A DNA stretch of 52,504 bases from assembly GCF_002179635.1 (NCBI RefSeq), contig NZ_NFOE01000087.1:1-52504 (forward strand), read 5' to 3'. The notes under the pieces are model-generated. The model did no database searches. It saw nothing but the letters and a program-made list of their open reading frames with translations, and was not told the origin of the DNA. Made by a program: the position numbers and the translations under genes. Source of the stretch: Campylobacter jejuni (lineage in GTDB: Bacteria > Campylobacterota > Campylobacteria > Campylobacterales > Campylobacteraceae). Shown here in pieces: positions 33,124 through 44,010 of this stretch (positions are counted from its first letter, which is position 1; every line of letters begins with the position of its first letter).

Positions 33124-33663
33124 TTATACCAGAGCAAAAATAAGATTTAGTGTAATTTTTAATTTATTTTCATATTTTACAAGTTCTAAATTTTTAACTT
33201 TTATATAAGGATCTAGTTTTTGTAAAAATTGCATTAAAAAATAAAAATCACTAACAAAACTCAATTTTAATTCATAATAAGCAAAATATTCATCTTGATT
33301 TTTATAGCTTTGAATTTGCAAAGATTGCACTCCATTAAGATTCTTTTCTATATCCTTTAAAATATTTTGATAATCTTTATTTATACTTAAAAACGAGCGA
33401 TCATTATAAGATATATTTTCATCTTCTTTTAAATCAGAAATCATTTCTTGTTTTTGCTCGTATTTTGTTTGTAAAACATATAGTTCATCTTTTGATAACT
33501 TCATTTGTTTTTCAAAATAGTCAAAAACACCCATATAAACCATGAAAAAACCAAAGACAAAGGCAACTATCAAAGCTAGTGTAAATTCACGATCAGATAA
33601 CTTAGCAAAGATATTTTCTAAATTTTTATAAAGATTTTTCAAAAACAAGAGTGATTTTTCCAT
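33124..33663 (-). CDS. PilO/GspM-like membrane protein (Cj0659c-like)
   Basis: A 179-residue bitopic protein: a short cytoplasmic start, one membrane helix at about residues 29-48 (LALIVAFVFGFFMVYMGVF), a coiled coil at 50-85, and a C-terminal alpha/beta domain (SFVSDFYFLMQFLQKLDPYIKVKNLELVKY). This order is that of PilO/GspM inner-membrane assembly proteins of type IV pilus and type II secretion systems. Overlap of 38 nt with the preceding gene supports joint function. The assignment rests on architecture alone. Confidence 0.65.
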   Translation of the reverse strand: MEKSLLFLKNLYKNLENIFAKLSDREFTLALIVAFVFGFFMVYMGVFDYFEKQMKLSKDELYVLQTKYEQKQEMISDLKEDENISYNDRSFLSINKDYQNILKDIEKNLNGVQSLQIQSYKNQDEYFAYYELKLSFVSDFYFLMQFLQKLDPYIKVKNLELVKYENKLKITLNLIFALV

Positions 33664-34636
33664 TATTAACTTCTTTATTTTTTAATACAAAATGATGCTT
33701 TTTAAAATCTTCATAAAATTCATAGTCATTTTTAAGCTCTATAATAAAATCATTATTTTTAACATGCAAAGCCTCTATATGAGCTTGATGAAAATTTAAA
33801 ACTTTTAAAAAATCATAAAAATCTTTATAACAAAGTGTATTTGCATAAAATTTTTGCAATAAATCAACCTTTAACTCATTTTCTTCTTGTAGTTTTTTAA
33901 ACTCATGATTTTGCTTTTGATTTATTTTTACCTGTTCTAAAATATCATCTTGCTTTTTTATTAAATTTTCATATTTTGTTTTCTCATTTTCATAAAATGA
34001 TTTTTGTGTATATAAATACAAGGGATAAGCTAAAGCTAGTAAAACTCCACAAACAAAAGCCAATAAAATCTTAAAACTAAAAGATTTCAAATGATTTATT
34101 TTTTCTTTGTTGGTAAAATTAATCTTGACTTGATCGCATTTTTTTAACAATTTTTGATAAAAAATATTACTATTAAATTTATCAAAACCGCTAAGATTTT
34201 GAGTATCATCTATGCTTATAATGTGCTTATAGGTATTTTTTAATTTTTCTTCATATATTTTACCATAAACATTTAATGGTATAACTTTACAATTTTGAAA
34301 ATCACACCCCAAATACTCCACTAAAACTATGTATTTTTCCTTAAACAATAATGCAAGATTTTCACCATTTGTATTATTTTTAAAATACACTTCAAAAAGT
34401 AAGGGTTCTGGGATTATATAATCAATATCTAGAATATCTTCATATTTGCACAAAAATACTTGAGTAAAAGATTTATCTTGAAAATACTTTAACTTATAAG
34501 AAAAATCATCTTTAAGACCAAGCTCTTCAAAACTCTTTTTTAAAATTTCATCTTCACTAATAGGATTTGCAAATTTAATATATAAAAGCTTTTCATAAGC
34601 AAGAAAATCTTTTAGAATTGTTTTCTTACTCATCAT
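33626..34636 (-). CDS. PilM/PilN- or GspL-like membrane protein (Cj0660c-like)
   Basis: A 336-residue protein with about 195 cytoplasmic residues, one membrane helix ([20 protein letters not shown]), a coiled coil and a short periplasmic alpha/beta domain. That matches GspL or a PilM-PilN fusion, the partner of PilO/GspM, which is what follows. I start it at ATG 34636 because the era stop overlaps here (ATGATGAGTAA). A start at 34684 would add 16 basic residues inside era, and ATG 34633 is equally possible. A role in the transformation or pseudopilus apparatus is inferred. Confidence 0.65.
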   Translation of the reverse strand: MMSKKTILKDFLAYEKLLYIKFANPISEDEILKKSFEELGLKDDFSYKLKYFQDKSFTQVFLCKYEDILDIDYIIPEPLLFEVYFKNNTNGENLALLFKEKYIVLVEYLGCDFQNCKVIPLNVYGKIYEEKLKNTYKHIISIDDTQNLSGFDKFNSNIFYQKLLKKCDQVKINFTNKEKINHLKSFSFKILLAFVCGVLLALAYPLYLYTQKSFYENEKTKYENLIKKQDDILEQVKINQKQNHEFKKLQEENELKVDLLQKFYANTLCYKDFYDFLKVLNFHQAHIEALHVKNNDFIIELKNDYEFYEDFKKHHFVLKNKEVNNGKITLVFEKSL

Positions 34637-35498
34637 AAAGGATTTTCTTAAGGTTTTGCTCGTTTTTGTGCCAATTTTTCTCAAGTTGAACGAATAATTT
34701 TAGCATTACCTTTTTTTGTGCTAATTTTTCTATTTTAACCCTAGCTTCTTTACCTATACGCTTAATTGTAGTACCATCTTTACCTAGTATCATTCCTTTG
34801 TGAGAATTACTATCTGTAATGATAGTGGCATTGATATAATAAATTTGCTCTAGTTCTTTGATTTTTTCTATTTTGACTTCAGTACTATAAGGAATTTCAT
34901 CACTTAAATTTTCATATATAGCTTCTAAGATAAAATCTCTATAAATGTCCTTTTCATTTGTTGTAGTAATAAACTCAGGATCAAAATAATACGGATGTTC
35001 AGGCAAATACTTAATCATCTCATCTAAAAGAATTTTTTTATAAAATTTTTGCTTTGCAGAATAGGGGATAATAGCACTAAAATGTGAGCTAAACTGAGAA
35101 TACTCGCTTAATTTTTTAAGCAAAACTTCTTTTTTTACTAAATCAACCTTATTGATTAATACAATATGCGGTACTTTAGGGTTTAAACTTAAAAAATTTT
35201 CATAATCTTTAATATCATCATAAATACTAGCTACAAATAAAATCACATCACAATCTGCAATGCTTTTAATCGCCAAATCAATCATAAGCTGATTCATAGC
35301 CTTAGAGCTTGCATGCAAACCTGGTGTATCTATAAAAATAAGCTGATGATTTTCATGCATTATAATCGCATTGATCTTTCTTCTTGTGGCATTTTGCTTA
35401 TGAGAAACCATAGCCACTTTTTCTTCTAATAAAGAATTTAGGATAGAACTTTTTCCCGCATTAGTTCTACCCACTATGCTTATAAAGCCACTTTTCAC
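34626..35498 (-). CDS. era: GTPase Era
   Basis: Era binds the 3' end of 16S rRNA and is needed for 30S maturation. The G domain has GRTNAGKSS (G1), NATRRKINA (G2), DTPGLH (G3) and NKVD (G4). A C-terminal KH domain follows with [17 protein letters not shown]. Length is 290 residues. It starts 4 nt inside the end of hslU. Its 3' end overlaps the PilN-like gene by 11 nt. Confidence 0.96.
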   Translation of the reverse strand: MKSGFISIVGRTNAGKSSILNSLLEEKVAMVSHKQNATRRKINAIIMHENHQLIFIDTPGLHASSKAMNQLMIDLAIKSIADCDVILFVASIYDDIKDYENFLSLNPKVPHIVLINKVDLVKKEVLLKKLSEYSQFSSHFSAIIPYSAKQKFYKKILLDEMIKYLPEHPYYFDPEFITTTNEKDIYRDFILEAIYENLSDEIPYSTEVKIEKIKELEQIYYINATIITDSNSHKGMILGKDGTTIKRIGKEARVKIEKLAQKKVMLKLFVQLEKNWHKNEQNLKKILYDE

Positions 35499-36814
35499 AA
35501 GATATACCTAGCTAAATCTTTATTTTCTATGATATCTCCAAGTTTAACTTGCACTTTAAAATCATCTATTTTATATACTTTACCTGCATATTCATCCGCT
35601 TCAAAACTAATATCCTCTAAAAGTTTTTCCACTACTGTATGTAAGCGTCTTGCACCAATATCTTGCATTTCTTCATTAGCCTTGCTTGCTATTTTTGCTA
35701 TTTCTCTAATAGCCTCATCTTCAAAAACAAGCTCTACATTTTCAGTTTTTAAAAGCTCAATGTATTGTGTTAGTAATGAATTTTTAGGTCTTGTTAAAAT
35801 AGCATATAAGGCATCCTCATCTAGCGAATCAAGCTCAACTCTTAAAGGAAAACGCCCTTGAAGTTCAGGGATTAAATCACTTGGTTTGCTTAGATGAAAA
35901 GCACCTGCTGCAATAAATAAAATATGATCAGTTTTTAAAGGACCAAATTTAGTTTGTATAGTGCTACCTTCAACTATAGGAAGCAAATCTCTTTGCACTC
36001 CTTCTTTGCTTGGATCTTGGCGGTTTGAATTGGAGCTTGAAACTGCTACTTTATCTATCTCATCGATAAAAATAATACCTTCATTTTCAGCTCTTCTTAA
36101 AGCCTCGCCTTTAATACTTTCCATATCAAGAATTTTCTCACTTGCTTCTTGAGCTAGAGCTATTCTTGCATCTTTTACCTTCATTTCTTTTTTAACTTTT
36201 TTATTACCCACACCAATAACTTTTACTATATCTTGCATAGCACCCATTTCAGGTGGTAAATTTGGATTAGTATCAAATACACTTTGTGAAATTTCAACTT
36301 CTATTGTGCTATCATCTAAATCACCAGCTTTTAATTTCACGCGCATTTTTTCTAAAGAATTTTGATACTCTTCTTGTTTTTCTTCACTAACACCCTTTGG
36401 TAAAGGCGGTAAAAGTTTTTCTAAAATCTTATTTTCTATAAATTCATTAATCTTTTCTTTGTTTTTTTCTTTTTCTTCATTTTTTACTAAATTTAAAGCA
36501 GCATTAGCTAAATCTCTAACCATGCTTTCTACATCACGCCCAACAAAACCAACTTCAGTATATTTACTTGCTTCAACTTTTACAAAAGGAAGTCCCATCA
36601 TCTTAGCAAGGCGTCTTGCAATCTCTGTTTTACCAACCCCAGTTGATCCTATCATTAAAATATTTTTTGGCATGATATCATCTTGAAGTTCAGGGCTAAG
36701 CTGCATTCTTCTATAACGATTTCTTAAAGCAATTGCTATGATTTTTTTGGCATTTTTTTGCCCAATTACATAATCATCTAAAAATTTTACAATCTCTTTT
36801 GGAGTTAAATTCAT
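35495..36814 (-). CDS. hslU: HslUV protease ATPase subunit HslU
   Basis: HslU (ClpY) is the AAA+ unfoldase that feeds HslV. Walker [12 protein letters not shown], Walker B FIDEIDKV, the I domain with charged helical inserts, and the C-terminal tail ending DLARYIL, which docks into HslV, are all visible. Length is 439 residues. The start [19 protein letters not shown] is typical. The gene overlaps hslV by 4 nt and era by 4 nt. Confidence 0.96.
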   Translation of the reverse strand: MNLTPKEIVKFLDDYVIGQKNAKKIIAIALRNRYRRMQLSPELQDDIMPKNILMIGSTGVGKTEIARRLAKMMGLPFVKVEASKYTEVGFVGRDVESMVRDLANAALNLVKNEEKEKNKEKINEFIENKILEKLLPPLPKGVSEEKQEEYQNSLEKMRVKLKAGDLDDSTIEVEISQSVFDTNPNLPPEMGAMQDIVKVIGVGNKKVKKEMKVKDARIALAQEASEKILDMESIKGEALRRAENEGIIFIDEIDKVAVSSSNSNRQDPSKEGVQRDLLPIVEGSTIQTKFGPLKTDHILFIAAGAFHLSKPSDLIPELQGRFPLRVELDSLDEDALYAILTRPKNSLLTQYIELLKTENVELVFEDEAIREIAKIASKANEEMQDIGARRLHTVVEKLLEDISFEADEYAGKVYKIDDFKVQVKLGDIIENKDLARYIL

Positions 36815-37353
36815 TTATCATCCTCAATTACATAAGTTTTAATATTTGTATTTGTATAAATGCAAATTTCACCAGCAATTTGCAAGCTTTCTTTAACTAA
36901 TTCTTCCTCATCTAAACTTGAGTGTTTAGCTAAAGCTCTTGCAGCAGAAAGTGCATAGTTACCTCCACTACCAATAGCAGCTATAGCACCATCTTCAGGC
37001 TCAACTACATCTCCAGTTCCTGAAAGTAAGAATATATGATTTCTATCTAATACCAACATCATTGCTTCAAGTTTTCTTAGATATTTATCCTTACGCCATT
37101 CTTTTGAAAAATCTATTGCAGCTTTTAATAAATCACCCTTAGAACTAGAAAGTAGTTTTTCAAACATATCAAAAAGATTAAAAGCATCAGCAGTGCTTCC
37201 TGCAAAGCCTGCTAATACTTTTCCATTGTTCAATTTTCTAATTTTAACTGCATTGTTTTTTAAAACAGTGTTTCCAAAACTTACTTGTCCATCTCCACCA
37301 ATTACAGATTTATTTTTACCTTTATAAGCTAAAATTGTAGTTGCGTGAAACAT
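36811..37353 (-). CDS. hslV: HslUV protease peptidase subunit HslV
   Basis: HslV (ClpQ) is a threonine peptidase related to the proteasome beta subunit. The presumed catalytic Thr is residue 5 in MFHATTILA, exposed after removal of the short propeptide, and [11 protein letters not shown] is the family signature. Length is 180 residues. It shares one base with the rplI stop and overlaps hslU by 4 nt. Confidence 0.96.
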   Translation of the reverse strand: MFHATTILAYKGKNKSVIGGDGQVSFGNTVLKNNAVKIRKLNNGKVLAGFAGSTADAFNLFDMFEKLLSSSKGDLLKAAIDFSKEWRKDKYLRKLEAMMLVLDRNHIFLLSGTGDVVEPEDGAIAAIGSGGNYALSAARALAKHSSLDEEELVKESLQIAGEICIYTNTNIKTYVIEDDK

Positions 37354-37796
37354 TATTCTCCTTTAACTTCTAGCTTAAATACAGCATGAATTGCATGGCC
37401 TAATTTTGCTGAAATTTCATGCACACCAAGTTCTTTTATAGTATCACACTCTAAGCTTTTTTTATCAAGCTCTATGCCTTTTTGATCCTTTAGCACATGA
37501 GCGATTTCATCTTTAGTAACCCCACCAAACAAGCTTCCATTGGCTCCTACAGGCTTAGCTATGCAAATAGTAATTTTAGATAATTCTTCTTTTAATTTTT
37601 CCAAATTTGCAAGCTCAAATCTTAAATTTTCTGCCTTTTTCTTTTGCTCTGCTTCATACTGTTTTAAAACTTCATGTGTAGCAGCTTTAGCAAAACCTTT
37701 GGCAATTAAAAAATTTTGTCCATATCCATCTTTTACTTCTTTAACTTCTCCTGCTTTTCCTAAACTTTTTACATCTTTAATCAATAATACTTTCAT
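37353..37796 (-). CDS. rplI: 50S ribosomal protein L9
   Basis: A 147-residue L9. The N-terminal rRNA-binding domain has the signature [29 protein letters not shown] (read as [12 protein letters not shown] and GYGQNFLI). A long central helix and the C-terminal domain VFKLEV follow. It is the only ribosomal protein in the window and sits between argG (12 nt away) and hslV. AAAAAAGGAAAA precedes the ATG. Confidence 0.96.
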   Translation of the reverse strand: MKVLLIKDVKSLGKAGEVKEVKDGYGQNFLIAKGFAKAATHEVLKQYEAEQKKKAENLRFELANLEKLKEELSKITICIAKPVGANGSLFGGVTKDEIAHVLKDQKGIELDKKSLECDTIKELGVHEISAKLGHAIHAVFKLEVKGE

Positions 37797-37808
37797 TGTT
37801 TTCCTTTT

Positions 37809-39029
37809 TTAAAATTTTCTTCCATTTTTACCTGCGATGATAAATCTTAAAGCATTTAATCTTATAAAACCTGCTGCATCTTTTTGATCATACACAGCAT
37901 CTTCTTCAAAAGTACAATAAGCCTCACTAAATAAACTATCATTCGCACTTTCTCTGCCTATTACCATTACATTACCTTTATATAATTCAAGTTTAACTTT
38001 ACCATTTACATATTTTTGTGACTCATCAATTAAGGCTTGAAGCATTAATCTTTCAGGCGAGAACCAATAGCCATTATAAATTAAACTTGCATATTTTGGC
38101 ATTAATTCATCTTTTAAATGCGCTGCTTCTCTATCAAGAGTGATACTTTCTATAGCACGATGTGCTTTTAAAAGTATGCTTCCACCTGGAGTTTCATAAC
38201 AACCTCTACTTTTCATACCCACATAGCGATTTTCAACAATATCAAGACGACCTATACCATGTTTTGCGCCAAGTTCATTTAGCTTTGCTAAAAGCTGCGC
38301 AGGAGACATTTTTTCTCCATTAATAGCACATAAATCGCCTTTACTAAACTCAAGCTCTATCACTTCACTTTCATTTGGAGTTTCTTTTAAATCTTTCACC
38401 CAGCGCCACATATCTGCTTCGGGTTTAGCCGCAGGATCTTCAAGCACCAAACCCTCATAAGAAATATGCAATAAATTTGCATCCATAGAATAAGGTGATT
38501 TACCTGGTTTTTTAGCTATATCAATACCATGTTTTTGCGCATAAGCTAAGAGTTTTTCACGGCTATTTAAATCCCATTCTCTCCAAGGAGCAATGATGGC
38601 TAAATTTGGATTTAGCGCCAAAGCACCTAATTCAAAACGCACTTGATCATTTCCTTTACCAGTTGCTCCATGACTAATAGCATCTGCTTTTGTTTTATTT
38701 GCTATTTCTACTAAAGCTTTTGCTATCAAAGGTCTTGCTATACTTGTACCTAGTAAATATTCTCCCTCATAAATAGCATTTGCTCTAAACATAGGAAATA
38801 CATAATCTTTTACAAATTCATCTTTTAAATCTTGAATAAAAATATTTTCTTCTTTTACACCCAAAGAAAGTGCTTTTTTTCTAGCAGGCTCAAGCTCTTC
38901 ACCTTGTCCAATATCTGCTGTGAAAGTTACCACTTCACATTTATACTCATCTTGTAACCATTTTAAAATTATACTTGTATCAAGTCCACCAGAATATGCT
39001 AAAACCACTTTTTTGATATCTTTTTTCAT
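37809..39029 (-). CDS. argG: Argininosuccinate synthase
   Basis: ArgG condenses citrulline and aspartate with ATP in arginine synthesis. The N-type ATP pyrophosphatase loop [11 protein letters not shown] is at residues 10-20. [13 protein letters not shown] and [13 protein letters not shown] are further family motifs. At 406 residues it is full length. It heads a minus-strand run argG-rplI-hslV-hslU-era, with AGAGGAAAG upstream of its ATG and a divergent promoter region of 113 nt shared with the S4-domain gene. Arginine would supply SpeA at 44007-45836. Confidence 0.96.
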   Translation of the reverse strand: MKKDIKKVVLAYSGGLDTSIILKWLQDEYKCEVVTFTADIGQGEELEPARKKALSLGVKEENIFIQDLKDEFVKDYVFPMFRANAIYEGEYLLGTSIARPLIAKALVEIANKTKADAISHGATGKGNDQVRFELGALALNPNLAIIAPWREWDLNSREKLLAYAQKHGIDIAKKPGKSPYSMDANLLHISYEGLVLEDPAAKPEADMWRWVKDLKETPNESEVIELEFSKGDLCAINGEKMSPAQLLAKLNELGAKHGIGRLDIVENRYVGMKSRGCYETPGGSILLKAHRAIESITLDREAAHLKDELMPKYASLIYNGYWFSPERLMLQALIDESQKYVNGKVKLELYKGNVMVIGRESANDSLFSEAYCTFEEDAVYDQKDAAGFIRLNALRFIIAGKNGRKF

Positions 39030-39130
39030 TGTCTTTCCTCTTTGTAAAAATAATTTTAAAATTTAACGAATTTAGCTTAATATAATGTAAAATATTTAGA
39101 CATTTTATAACATTTTCTTGTATTTTTTGA

Positions 39131-39142
39131 TAAAATATTTTT
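39131..39142 (+). promoter_or_regulatory. -10 element giving a possible leaderless transcript
   Basis: TTGATAAAAT ends at 39136, seven nt before the ATG of the S4-domain gene at 39143. No ribosome-binding sequence lies between. Standard spacing would put the first transcribed base on the ATG, predicting a leaderless mRNA. Confidence 0.4.
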
Positions 39143-39391
39143 ATGAGAATAGATAAGTTTTTAAATGTAGTTAATATTACTAAGCGTCGTGCTATTTCAG
39201 AGGATATGTGTAAAAGTGGCGTAGTAAGTATAAACAATCAAGTAGTTAAAGCTAGTAAAGAAGTAAAAATTGGCGATGAAATAAGCATTAAATTTATAGA
39301 ATATACTAATATCTATAAAGTCTTAGACATACCAACAACCAAAAGCATACCAAAAGCTATGCAAGAAAAATATGTGGTAAAAATTCAATGA
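39143..39391 (+). CDS. S4-domain RNA-binding protein (Hsp15/RqcP-like)
   Basis: An 82-residue protein consisting of an S4 domain: MRIDKFLNVVNITKRRAISEDMCKSG then VSINNQVVKASKEVKIGDEISI. This is the fold of Hsp15 and RqcP, which handle stalled 50S subunits carrying peptidyl-tRNA. A ribosome-rescue role is likely but not proven. The upstream -10 lies so close that the mRNA may be leaderless. It overlaps tsaE by 4 nt. Confidence 0.88.
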   Translation: MRIDKFLNVVNITKRRAISEDMCKSGVVSINNQVVKASKEVKIGDEISIKFIEYTNIYKVLDIPTTKSIPKAMQEKYVVKIQ

Positions 39392-39795
39392 AAGAAATGA
39401 TTTTAAGTCAAAATGAGCTTTATAAGCTTTGTGAAATTTTGCCTAAAAATGGAGTTATTTTGCTTCAAGGGGATTTAGCAAGTGGTAAAACTACTTTGGT
39501 GCAAAACTATGCTCAATTTCTTGGAATAGAAAAAACACTTAATTCTCCTACATTTTCTATCATGCAAGAATATGATTTTCAACAAGGTAAAATGTATCAT
39601 TATGATATTTATCAAGAAGGTTTTAATGGACTTTTAAAAAATGGTTTGATTGAAAATTTTTTTGAAGAGGGTTTGCATTTGGTAGAGTGGGGTGATGAAA
39701 AATTAAAAAAATATTTAGATAAATATCAAATTTTTAATATAATTTTACAAATCATTCCTTATGAAAGTAAAAGAAAGTATATAGTACATGAGTAA
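39388..39795 (+). CDS. tsaE: tRNA threonylcarbamoyladenosine synthesis ATPase TsaE
   Basis: TsaE is the ATPase that works with TsaB/TsaD to form t6A37 in tRNAs reading ANN codons. Walker A is [12 protein letters not shown], and [11 protein letters not shown] and HYDIYQ are family signatures. HLVEWGDE is the switch region. Length is 135 residues. It sits between the S4-domain gene and lptB with 4- and 8-nt overlaps. Confidence 0.94.
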   Translation: MKEMILSQNELYKLCEILPKNGVILLQGDLASGKTTLVQNYAQFLGIEKTLNSPTFSIMQEYDFQQGKMYHYDIYQEGFNGLLKNGLIENFFEEGLHLVEWGDEKLKKYLDKYQIFNIILQIIPYESKRKYIVHE

Positions 39796-40513
39796 GCTAG
39801 AAGCTAGAAATTTAGAAAAAATCATTAAAAAAACTAAAATCATACACGATGTTTCACTAGAAGTACAAAGCGGGGAAGTAGTAGGACTTTTAGGGCCTAA
39901 TGGGGCAGGAAAAACTACAAGTTTTTATATGATATGTGGGCTTATTTTACCAACAAGCGGACAGGTGTTTTTAGACTCACAAGATATCACAAAAGAACCA
40001 CTTAATAAAAGAGCAAAGCTTGGCATTGGGTATTTACCTCAAGAAAGTAGTGTTTTTAAAGACTTAAGCGTAGAAGAAAATTTACTTTTAGCCGCCCAAG
40101 TAATATATAAGGATAAAAATTTATTAGAACAAAAGATAGAACAAATGCTAGAATTACTTAGCATAGAGCCTATTAGGCACAGAAAAGGTATGAGTTTAAG
40201 TGGGGGTGAAAGAAGGCGTTGTGAAATCGCAAGATCGCTTATGTGTGATCCTAAATTTTTACTTTTAGATGAACCATTTGCTGGGGTTGATCCTATCGCA
40301 GTGAGTGAAATTCAAAGCTTGATTAATGATTTAAAGGCTATGAACATAGGTGTTTTAATCACCGATCATAATGTAAGAGAAACTCTAGCAATTTGCGATA
40401 GAGCTTATGTGATTAGAAGCGGAAGGTTGCTAGCTAGTGGCAATGCTAATGAAATTGCACATAATGAAGATGTTAAAAAATACTATCTTGGAAGTGAGTT
40501 TAGACTTGAATAA
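39788..40513 (+). CDS. lptB: LPS export ABC transporter ATPase LptB
   Basis: LptB powers extraction of lipopolysaccharide or lipooligosaccharide from the inner membrane by LptFG. ABC motifs: Walker [11 protein letters not shown]-loop, signature [13 protein letters not shown], Walker [14 protein letters not shown], and switch His in ITDHNVRE. The sequence [12 protein letters not shown] is specific to LptB. Length is 241 residues. The stop overlaps the rpoN ATG by one base (TAATG), a pairing common in many proteobacteria. Confidence 0.95.
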   Translation: MSKLEARNLEKIIKKTKIIHDVSLEVQSGEVVGLLGPNGAGKTTSFYMICGLILPTSGQVFLDSQDITKEPLNKRAKLGIGYLPQESSVFKDLSVEENLLLAAQVIYKDKNLLEQKIEQMLELLSIEPIRHRKGMSLSGGERRRCEIARSLMCDPKFLLLDEPFAGVDPIAVSEIQSLINDLKAMNIGVLITDHNVRETLAICDRAYVIRSGRLLASGNANEIAHNEDVKKYYLGSEFRLE

Positions 40514-41760
40514 TGCTTAAACAAAAAACCTCTATAACGCAAAAAGCAAAACTATCACAAACCTTAAGATCTTGGCTTCCTATATTGCAAGCTAATATTG
40601 AAGATCTAAAAGAAAGCTTAGATGAATTTGCTAAAGAAAATCCTTTTATAGAGATCAAAGAAAACTCAAGTATTACAAACAATCAAAACAAGTATTATCA
40701 AGAATATTTTAGTAAAAATACCACCACGCAAATGATTGATGCAAAAAGCTTAGAAGTAAAAAATGTGTATGAACTTTTAAGCGAGCAAATCATACCACCA
40801 TTTTTTCCTACTAAAAAATCCCAAACTATTGCTGAAAAAATCATAGAATGTTTAAACCATGAAGGTTATTTTGAATATGATGAGGAAATTTTAGGTGAAT
40901 TTGATCCTTTAGAAGTGGAAAAAATCAGGCAAAGATTTAAATACCTTGATCCCGTTGGAGTAGGGGCAAAAGACAATCAAGAAGCTTTTATTTTTGCATT
41001 AGAGCATTTTGACTTAGATGATGAGCTTTATGAGTTTTGCAAAATGTTGATTTTAAATTTAGAAAATGCAAAAGATTTTATCAAAGATCCTTTGTATAAA
41101 AAGGCTATAGCGATAATTAAAAAAATCTCTATTCCGCCTTTTTTAGAATATTTTGAAGAGAGTATGGAAATCATTCCTGATATATTTATTTATCAAGAAA
41201 ATGGTGAAATTAAAATTAAAATTAATGATGATTATTACCCTGAAATTGCTTTTGAAGCAGATGGTTTAGATCATGAGTTTTTAAGTGCTTATTTAAAAGA
41301 TGCTAAAAATTTAATCGATGCATTAGCTATGCGTAAAGCTACCCTTTATAAACTAGGGCTTATGATTATAGAATATCAATATGATTTTTTCATGGGCGGG
41401 GATATCAAACCTATGCAGCTTAAAGACTTAGCGCAAGATCTTGAAAGAAATGCTTCTACCATCTCAAGAGCAATTGCAAATAAATACTTAAGTTGTGACA
41501 GAGGCTTAATACCCTTAAAGTCTTTCTTTACTACTGCAGTGGATGATGGTGAAACTTCTAATGCAACTATTAAAGATTTTCTTAGTAATTTAATAAAAAA
41601 AGAAAATCCTAAAAAGCCTTTGAGTGATTTGAAAATTCTTGAACTTACTCAAAAAGAATTCCCAAGTGTACAACTAGGGCGTAGAACTATCACAAAATAT
41701 CGTATGCAACTTGGCATAGGAAGCTCAAGTGAGCGTAAAAAATTATATGAATTGATGTAG
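40513..41760 (+). CDS. rpoN: RNA polymerase sigma-54 factor RpoN
   Basis: A 415-residue sigma-54. Region I at the N-terminus ([20 protein letters not shown] then LPILQ) contacts activators. A core-binding domain follows, then the HTH (LKDLAQDLERNASTISRAIANKYL) and the RpoN box (LGRRTITKYRMQLGI), which reads the -24 element. In Campylobacter RpoN with FlgR drives hook and basal-body genes. Two putative sigma-54 promoters lie elsewhere in this window (49560 and 29431). It is coupled to lptB. Confidence 0.95.
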   Translation: MLKQKTSITQKAKLSQTLRSWLPILQANIEDLKESLDEFAKENPFIEIKENSSITNNQNKYYQEYFSKNTTTQMIDAKSLEVKNVYELLSEQIIPPFFPTKKSQTIAEKIIECLNHEGYFEYDEEILGEFDPLEVEKIRQRFKYLDPVGVGAKDNQEAFIFALEHFDLDDELYEFCKMLILNLENAKDFIKDPLYKKAIAIIKKISIPPFLEYFEESMEIIPDIFIYQENGEIKIKINDDYYPEIAFEADGLDHEFLSAYLKDAKNLIDALAMRKATLYKLGLMIIEYQYDFFMGGDIKPMQLKDLAQDLERNASTISRAIANKYLSCDRGLIPLKSFFTTAVDDGETSNATIKDFLSNLIKKENPKKPLSDLKILELTQKEFPSVQLGRRTITKYRMQLGIGSSSERKKLYELM

Positions 41761-41766
41761 GAAAAG

Positions 41767-42384
41767 ATGAATTTAGAAAGTATTTTTGAAAAAACCATAA
41801 AACAAAATGTGCGTTTAGTAGCAGCTAGCAAGTATGTTCAAGATGAACAAATTCGAGAGCTTTTTAAGCAAGGTGTTGTAGAGTTTGGAGAAAATCAAGT
41901 CCAAGCTTTAGCTTTAAAAAAAGAAAAACTTCAAGACTTAGAAATCAAATGGCATTTTATAGGCAATCTTCAAAGTAATAAAATCAATCTTTTAATCAAA
42001 CAAAACCCATTGCTTTGGCAATCTTGCAATGGTTTAAAAAGCGCCAAAGCTGTAGATAAAAGACTTAATTATAAATTAGATACTTTATTAGAAATAAATA
42101 CTGCCAATGAAAGTTCTAAAAGTGGCATAGAGCAAAATAAGGCCATAGAAGAGTATTTGCAAATACAAGAAGAGTGTAAAAAATTAAATCTAGTAGGCAT
42201 TATGTGTATAGGCTCTATGGATGAGGAAAAAGTTCAAGAAAGTTTTGAACAAACTTTTAAAATCTATGAAATTTTACAAAAACACGGGGCAAAAATTTGC
42301 TCTATGGGTATGAGCGGGGATTTTGAACTAGCTATAAAATGTGGCTCAAATATGGTGCGTTTGGGGAGTATTTTATTTAAATAA
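41767..42384 (+). CDS. YggS-family PLP-binding homeostasis protein
   Basis: A 205-residue PLPBP/YggS protein, a single TIM-barrel that binds pyridoxal phosphate without known catalysis and controls free B6 levels. The PLP Lys is in LVAASKYV near the N-terminus. FGENQVQAL, WHFIGNLQSNK and MGMSGDFELAIKCGSNMVRLGS are diagnostic. TAGGAAAAG precedes the ATG, 6 nt after rpoN. Its 3' end overlaps the convergent murG by 8 nt, with no space for a terminator. Confidence 0.92.
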   Translation: MNLESIFEKTIKQNVRLVAASKYVQDEQIRELFKQGVVEFGENQVQALALKKEKLQDLEIKWHFIGNLQSNKINLLIKQNPLLWQSCNGLKSAKAVDKRLNYKLDTLLEINTANESSKSGIEQNKAIEEYLQIQEECKKLNLVGIMCIGSMDEEKVQESFEQTFKIYEILQKHGAKICSMGMSGDFELAIKCGSNMVRLGSILFK

Positions 42385-43408
42385 ACCCCATTTGTTTTGC
42401 TTTTTCTATCATAAAATCTGCACCATTTTCACTTTTTAATTCTTGTAAGTCTAAAGATTTTTCTTCTAATGAGAAATTTTCCACTAAGTTTAAAAATTTA
42501 TGTTTTTCTTCTTGGGTTAAAATTTCACATAAATTACGCTCTTTTAAATACAAAGCATTAAAATACTGATGATTTTTAGCTGCATAGGGATAAGGTATGA
42601 AAATACAAGGAAGTAAATTTGCACTAAGCTCAAAAAGACTACTTGCACCTGATCTTGATATGGCTAAATCTGCTTTAGAAATTTTATCTATAATGTTTTT
42701 ATCAAAGTCAAAAAGATCTGCATTGACATTTAAATCCTCATAAGCTTTTTTACATCTTTCATAATCATTCTTACCACATTGATGAATGATATTTATGCCT
42801 TTTTCTTTAAAATATAAAGCATTTTCTAAAGCAAGATCGTTTATAAATTTAGCCCCTTGAGAGCCGCCAAGAAAAATAATATTTTTTAATTCTTTTCTCA
42901 CTCTTGCTTTTTGAGAAAAAATTTCATTAATAGGATAAGGACAAAAGAAAGTATTTGCTTTGTTAATTTGATCATCAAAAGCAGTAAAAAAAGCTTTAGA
43001 AAAAGGCTTTAAAAGTGAATTTAAACTTCCCATTTTTGAATTTTGCTCATGGATTAAAAGCGGGATATTTGCCATTAAAGCACCAAAAGCACCTGGAGCA
43101 CTGCTATATCCACCCACACTAAAAACTGCTTTAATATTATGTTCTTTTAAAATTTGTTTTGTTTTTCTTGCAAGTTTTATAATATGCAAAAACGATTGAA
43201 CCTTAGCTAAGCCTTTTTTATTAACAACGCCTTGAGAGCTTAGAAAATATTTTTTATAAAAGCCATTTTCATTTTCAAACCAAAGTCTATCTTGGCCATT
43301 TTCACTTCCTATATAAATGCATTCTATACCTTGTTTTCTTGCACTTTGCAATAAACATCTAGCTATAGCTAAATGCCCTCCTGTACCTCCACCTGTAATT
43401 GCTATCAT
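42377..43408 (-). CDS. murG: Peptidoglycan glycosyltransferase MurG
   Basis: MurG transfers GlcNAc from UDP-GlcNAc to lipid I to make lipid II on the inner face of the cytoplasmic membrane. The GT-B N-terminal loop [12 protein letters not shown], the second glycine loop [12 protein letters not shown], and the donor site [12 protein letters not shown] with [10 protein letters not shown] are all present. Length is 343 residues. It is the last gene of the long minus-strand operon from flgA and overlaps cysE by 4 nt. Confidence 0.95.
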   Translation of the reverse strand: MIAITGGGTGGHLAIARCLLQSARKQGIECIYIGSENGQDRLWFENENGFYKKYFLSSQGVVNKKGLAKVQSFLHIIKLARKTKQILKEHNIKAVFSVGGYSSAPGAFGALMANIPLLIHEQNSKMGSLNSLLKPFSKAFFTAFDDQINKANTFFCPYPINEIFSQKARVRKELKNIIFLGGSQGAKFINDLALENALYFKEKGINIIHQCGKNDYERCKKAYEDLNVNADLFDFDKNIIDKISKADLAISRSGASSLFELSANLLPCIFIPYPYAAKNHQYFNALYLKERNLCEILTQEEKHKFLNLVENFSLEEKSLDLQELKSENGADFMIEKAKQMGFI

Positions 43409-44010
43409 TTATCCTCTTTATTTAGCTTTTCTTCTAAAATAGCAAGCCTTGCTTCTAATTTAGCGATTTTTTCTTTATAATCAATCTTGCCATGTTCTTT
43501 AATATAAGCAGGTATGCCAATAGCTGTTAAATTTGCCTCAACATCTTTTAATACAACTGCATTTGAGCCTATTTTTGCATTTTTACCTATGGTAATATTG
43601 CCTAAAATTTTAGCACCAGAGCCTATTACTACGCCATCTTCTATAGTGGGGTGTCTTTTGGTATTTTTATCTAAACTCGTTCCACCCAAAGTAACACCTT
43701 GATAAATCAAAACATCATTACCTATAATAGAAGTCTCACCAATCACAACCCCACTTGCATGATCTATAAATATCCTTCTACCTAGCGTAGCTCCAGGGTG
43801 TAAATCAACTCCAGTAAAAAACTGCGAAATTCCACTAATAATCCTTGCTATTTTTTTAAAACCTTTTTGGTAAAAAAAATGCGCAAAACGATAATTTACC
43901 ACAGCCCAAACACCAGGATAGTTAAAAACTAATTCCACCCAAGATCTATATGCAGGATCTTTTTGTTTTGGCATAGAAAAATCTTCTTTGATTAGTTTAA
44001 AAATACTCAT
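43405..44010 (-). CDS. cysE: Serine O-acetyltransferase CysE
   Basis: CysE acetylates serine with acetyl-CoA, the first committed step of cysteine synthesis. The left-handed beta-helix is built of hexapeptide repeats, including [22 protein letters not shown] (seen as HPGATLG and [11 protein letters not shown]) and GVTLGGTS. It is a 201-residue short form like that of Gram-positive bacteria, without the long N-terminal helical domain of the E. coli enzyme (273 residues). It overlaps speA and murG by 4 nt each. Confidence 0.94.
   Translation of the reverse strand: MSIFKLIKEDFSMPKQKDPAYRSWVELVFNYPGVWAVVNYRFAHFFYQKGFKKIARIISGISQFFTGVDLHPGATLGRRIFIDHASGVVIGETSIIGNDVLIYQGVTLGGTSLDKNTKRHPTIEDGVVIGSGAKILGNITIGKNAKIGSNAVVLKDVEANLTAIGIPAYIKEHGKIDYKEKIAKLEARLAILEEKLNKEDK

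Noticed and set aside
32975..33208. Plus-strand reading frame of 77 codons
   Set aside because: It lies across the RNase P RNA on the other strand and has no ribosome site or family.
34637..34684. N-terminal extension of the PilN-like protein
   Set aside because: The 16 basic residues overlap era and are more simply era sequence in another frame. ATG 34636 or 34633 at the era stop gives normal coupling.
35529..36686. Several serine/leucine-rich plus-strand frames opposite hslU
   Set aside because: They are antisense shadows of hslU codon usage without ribosome sites.
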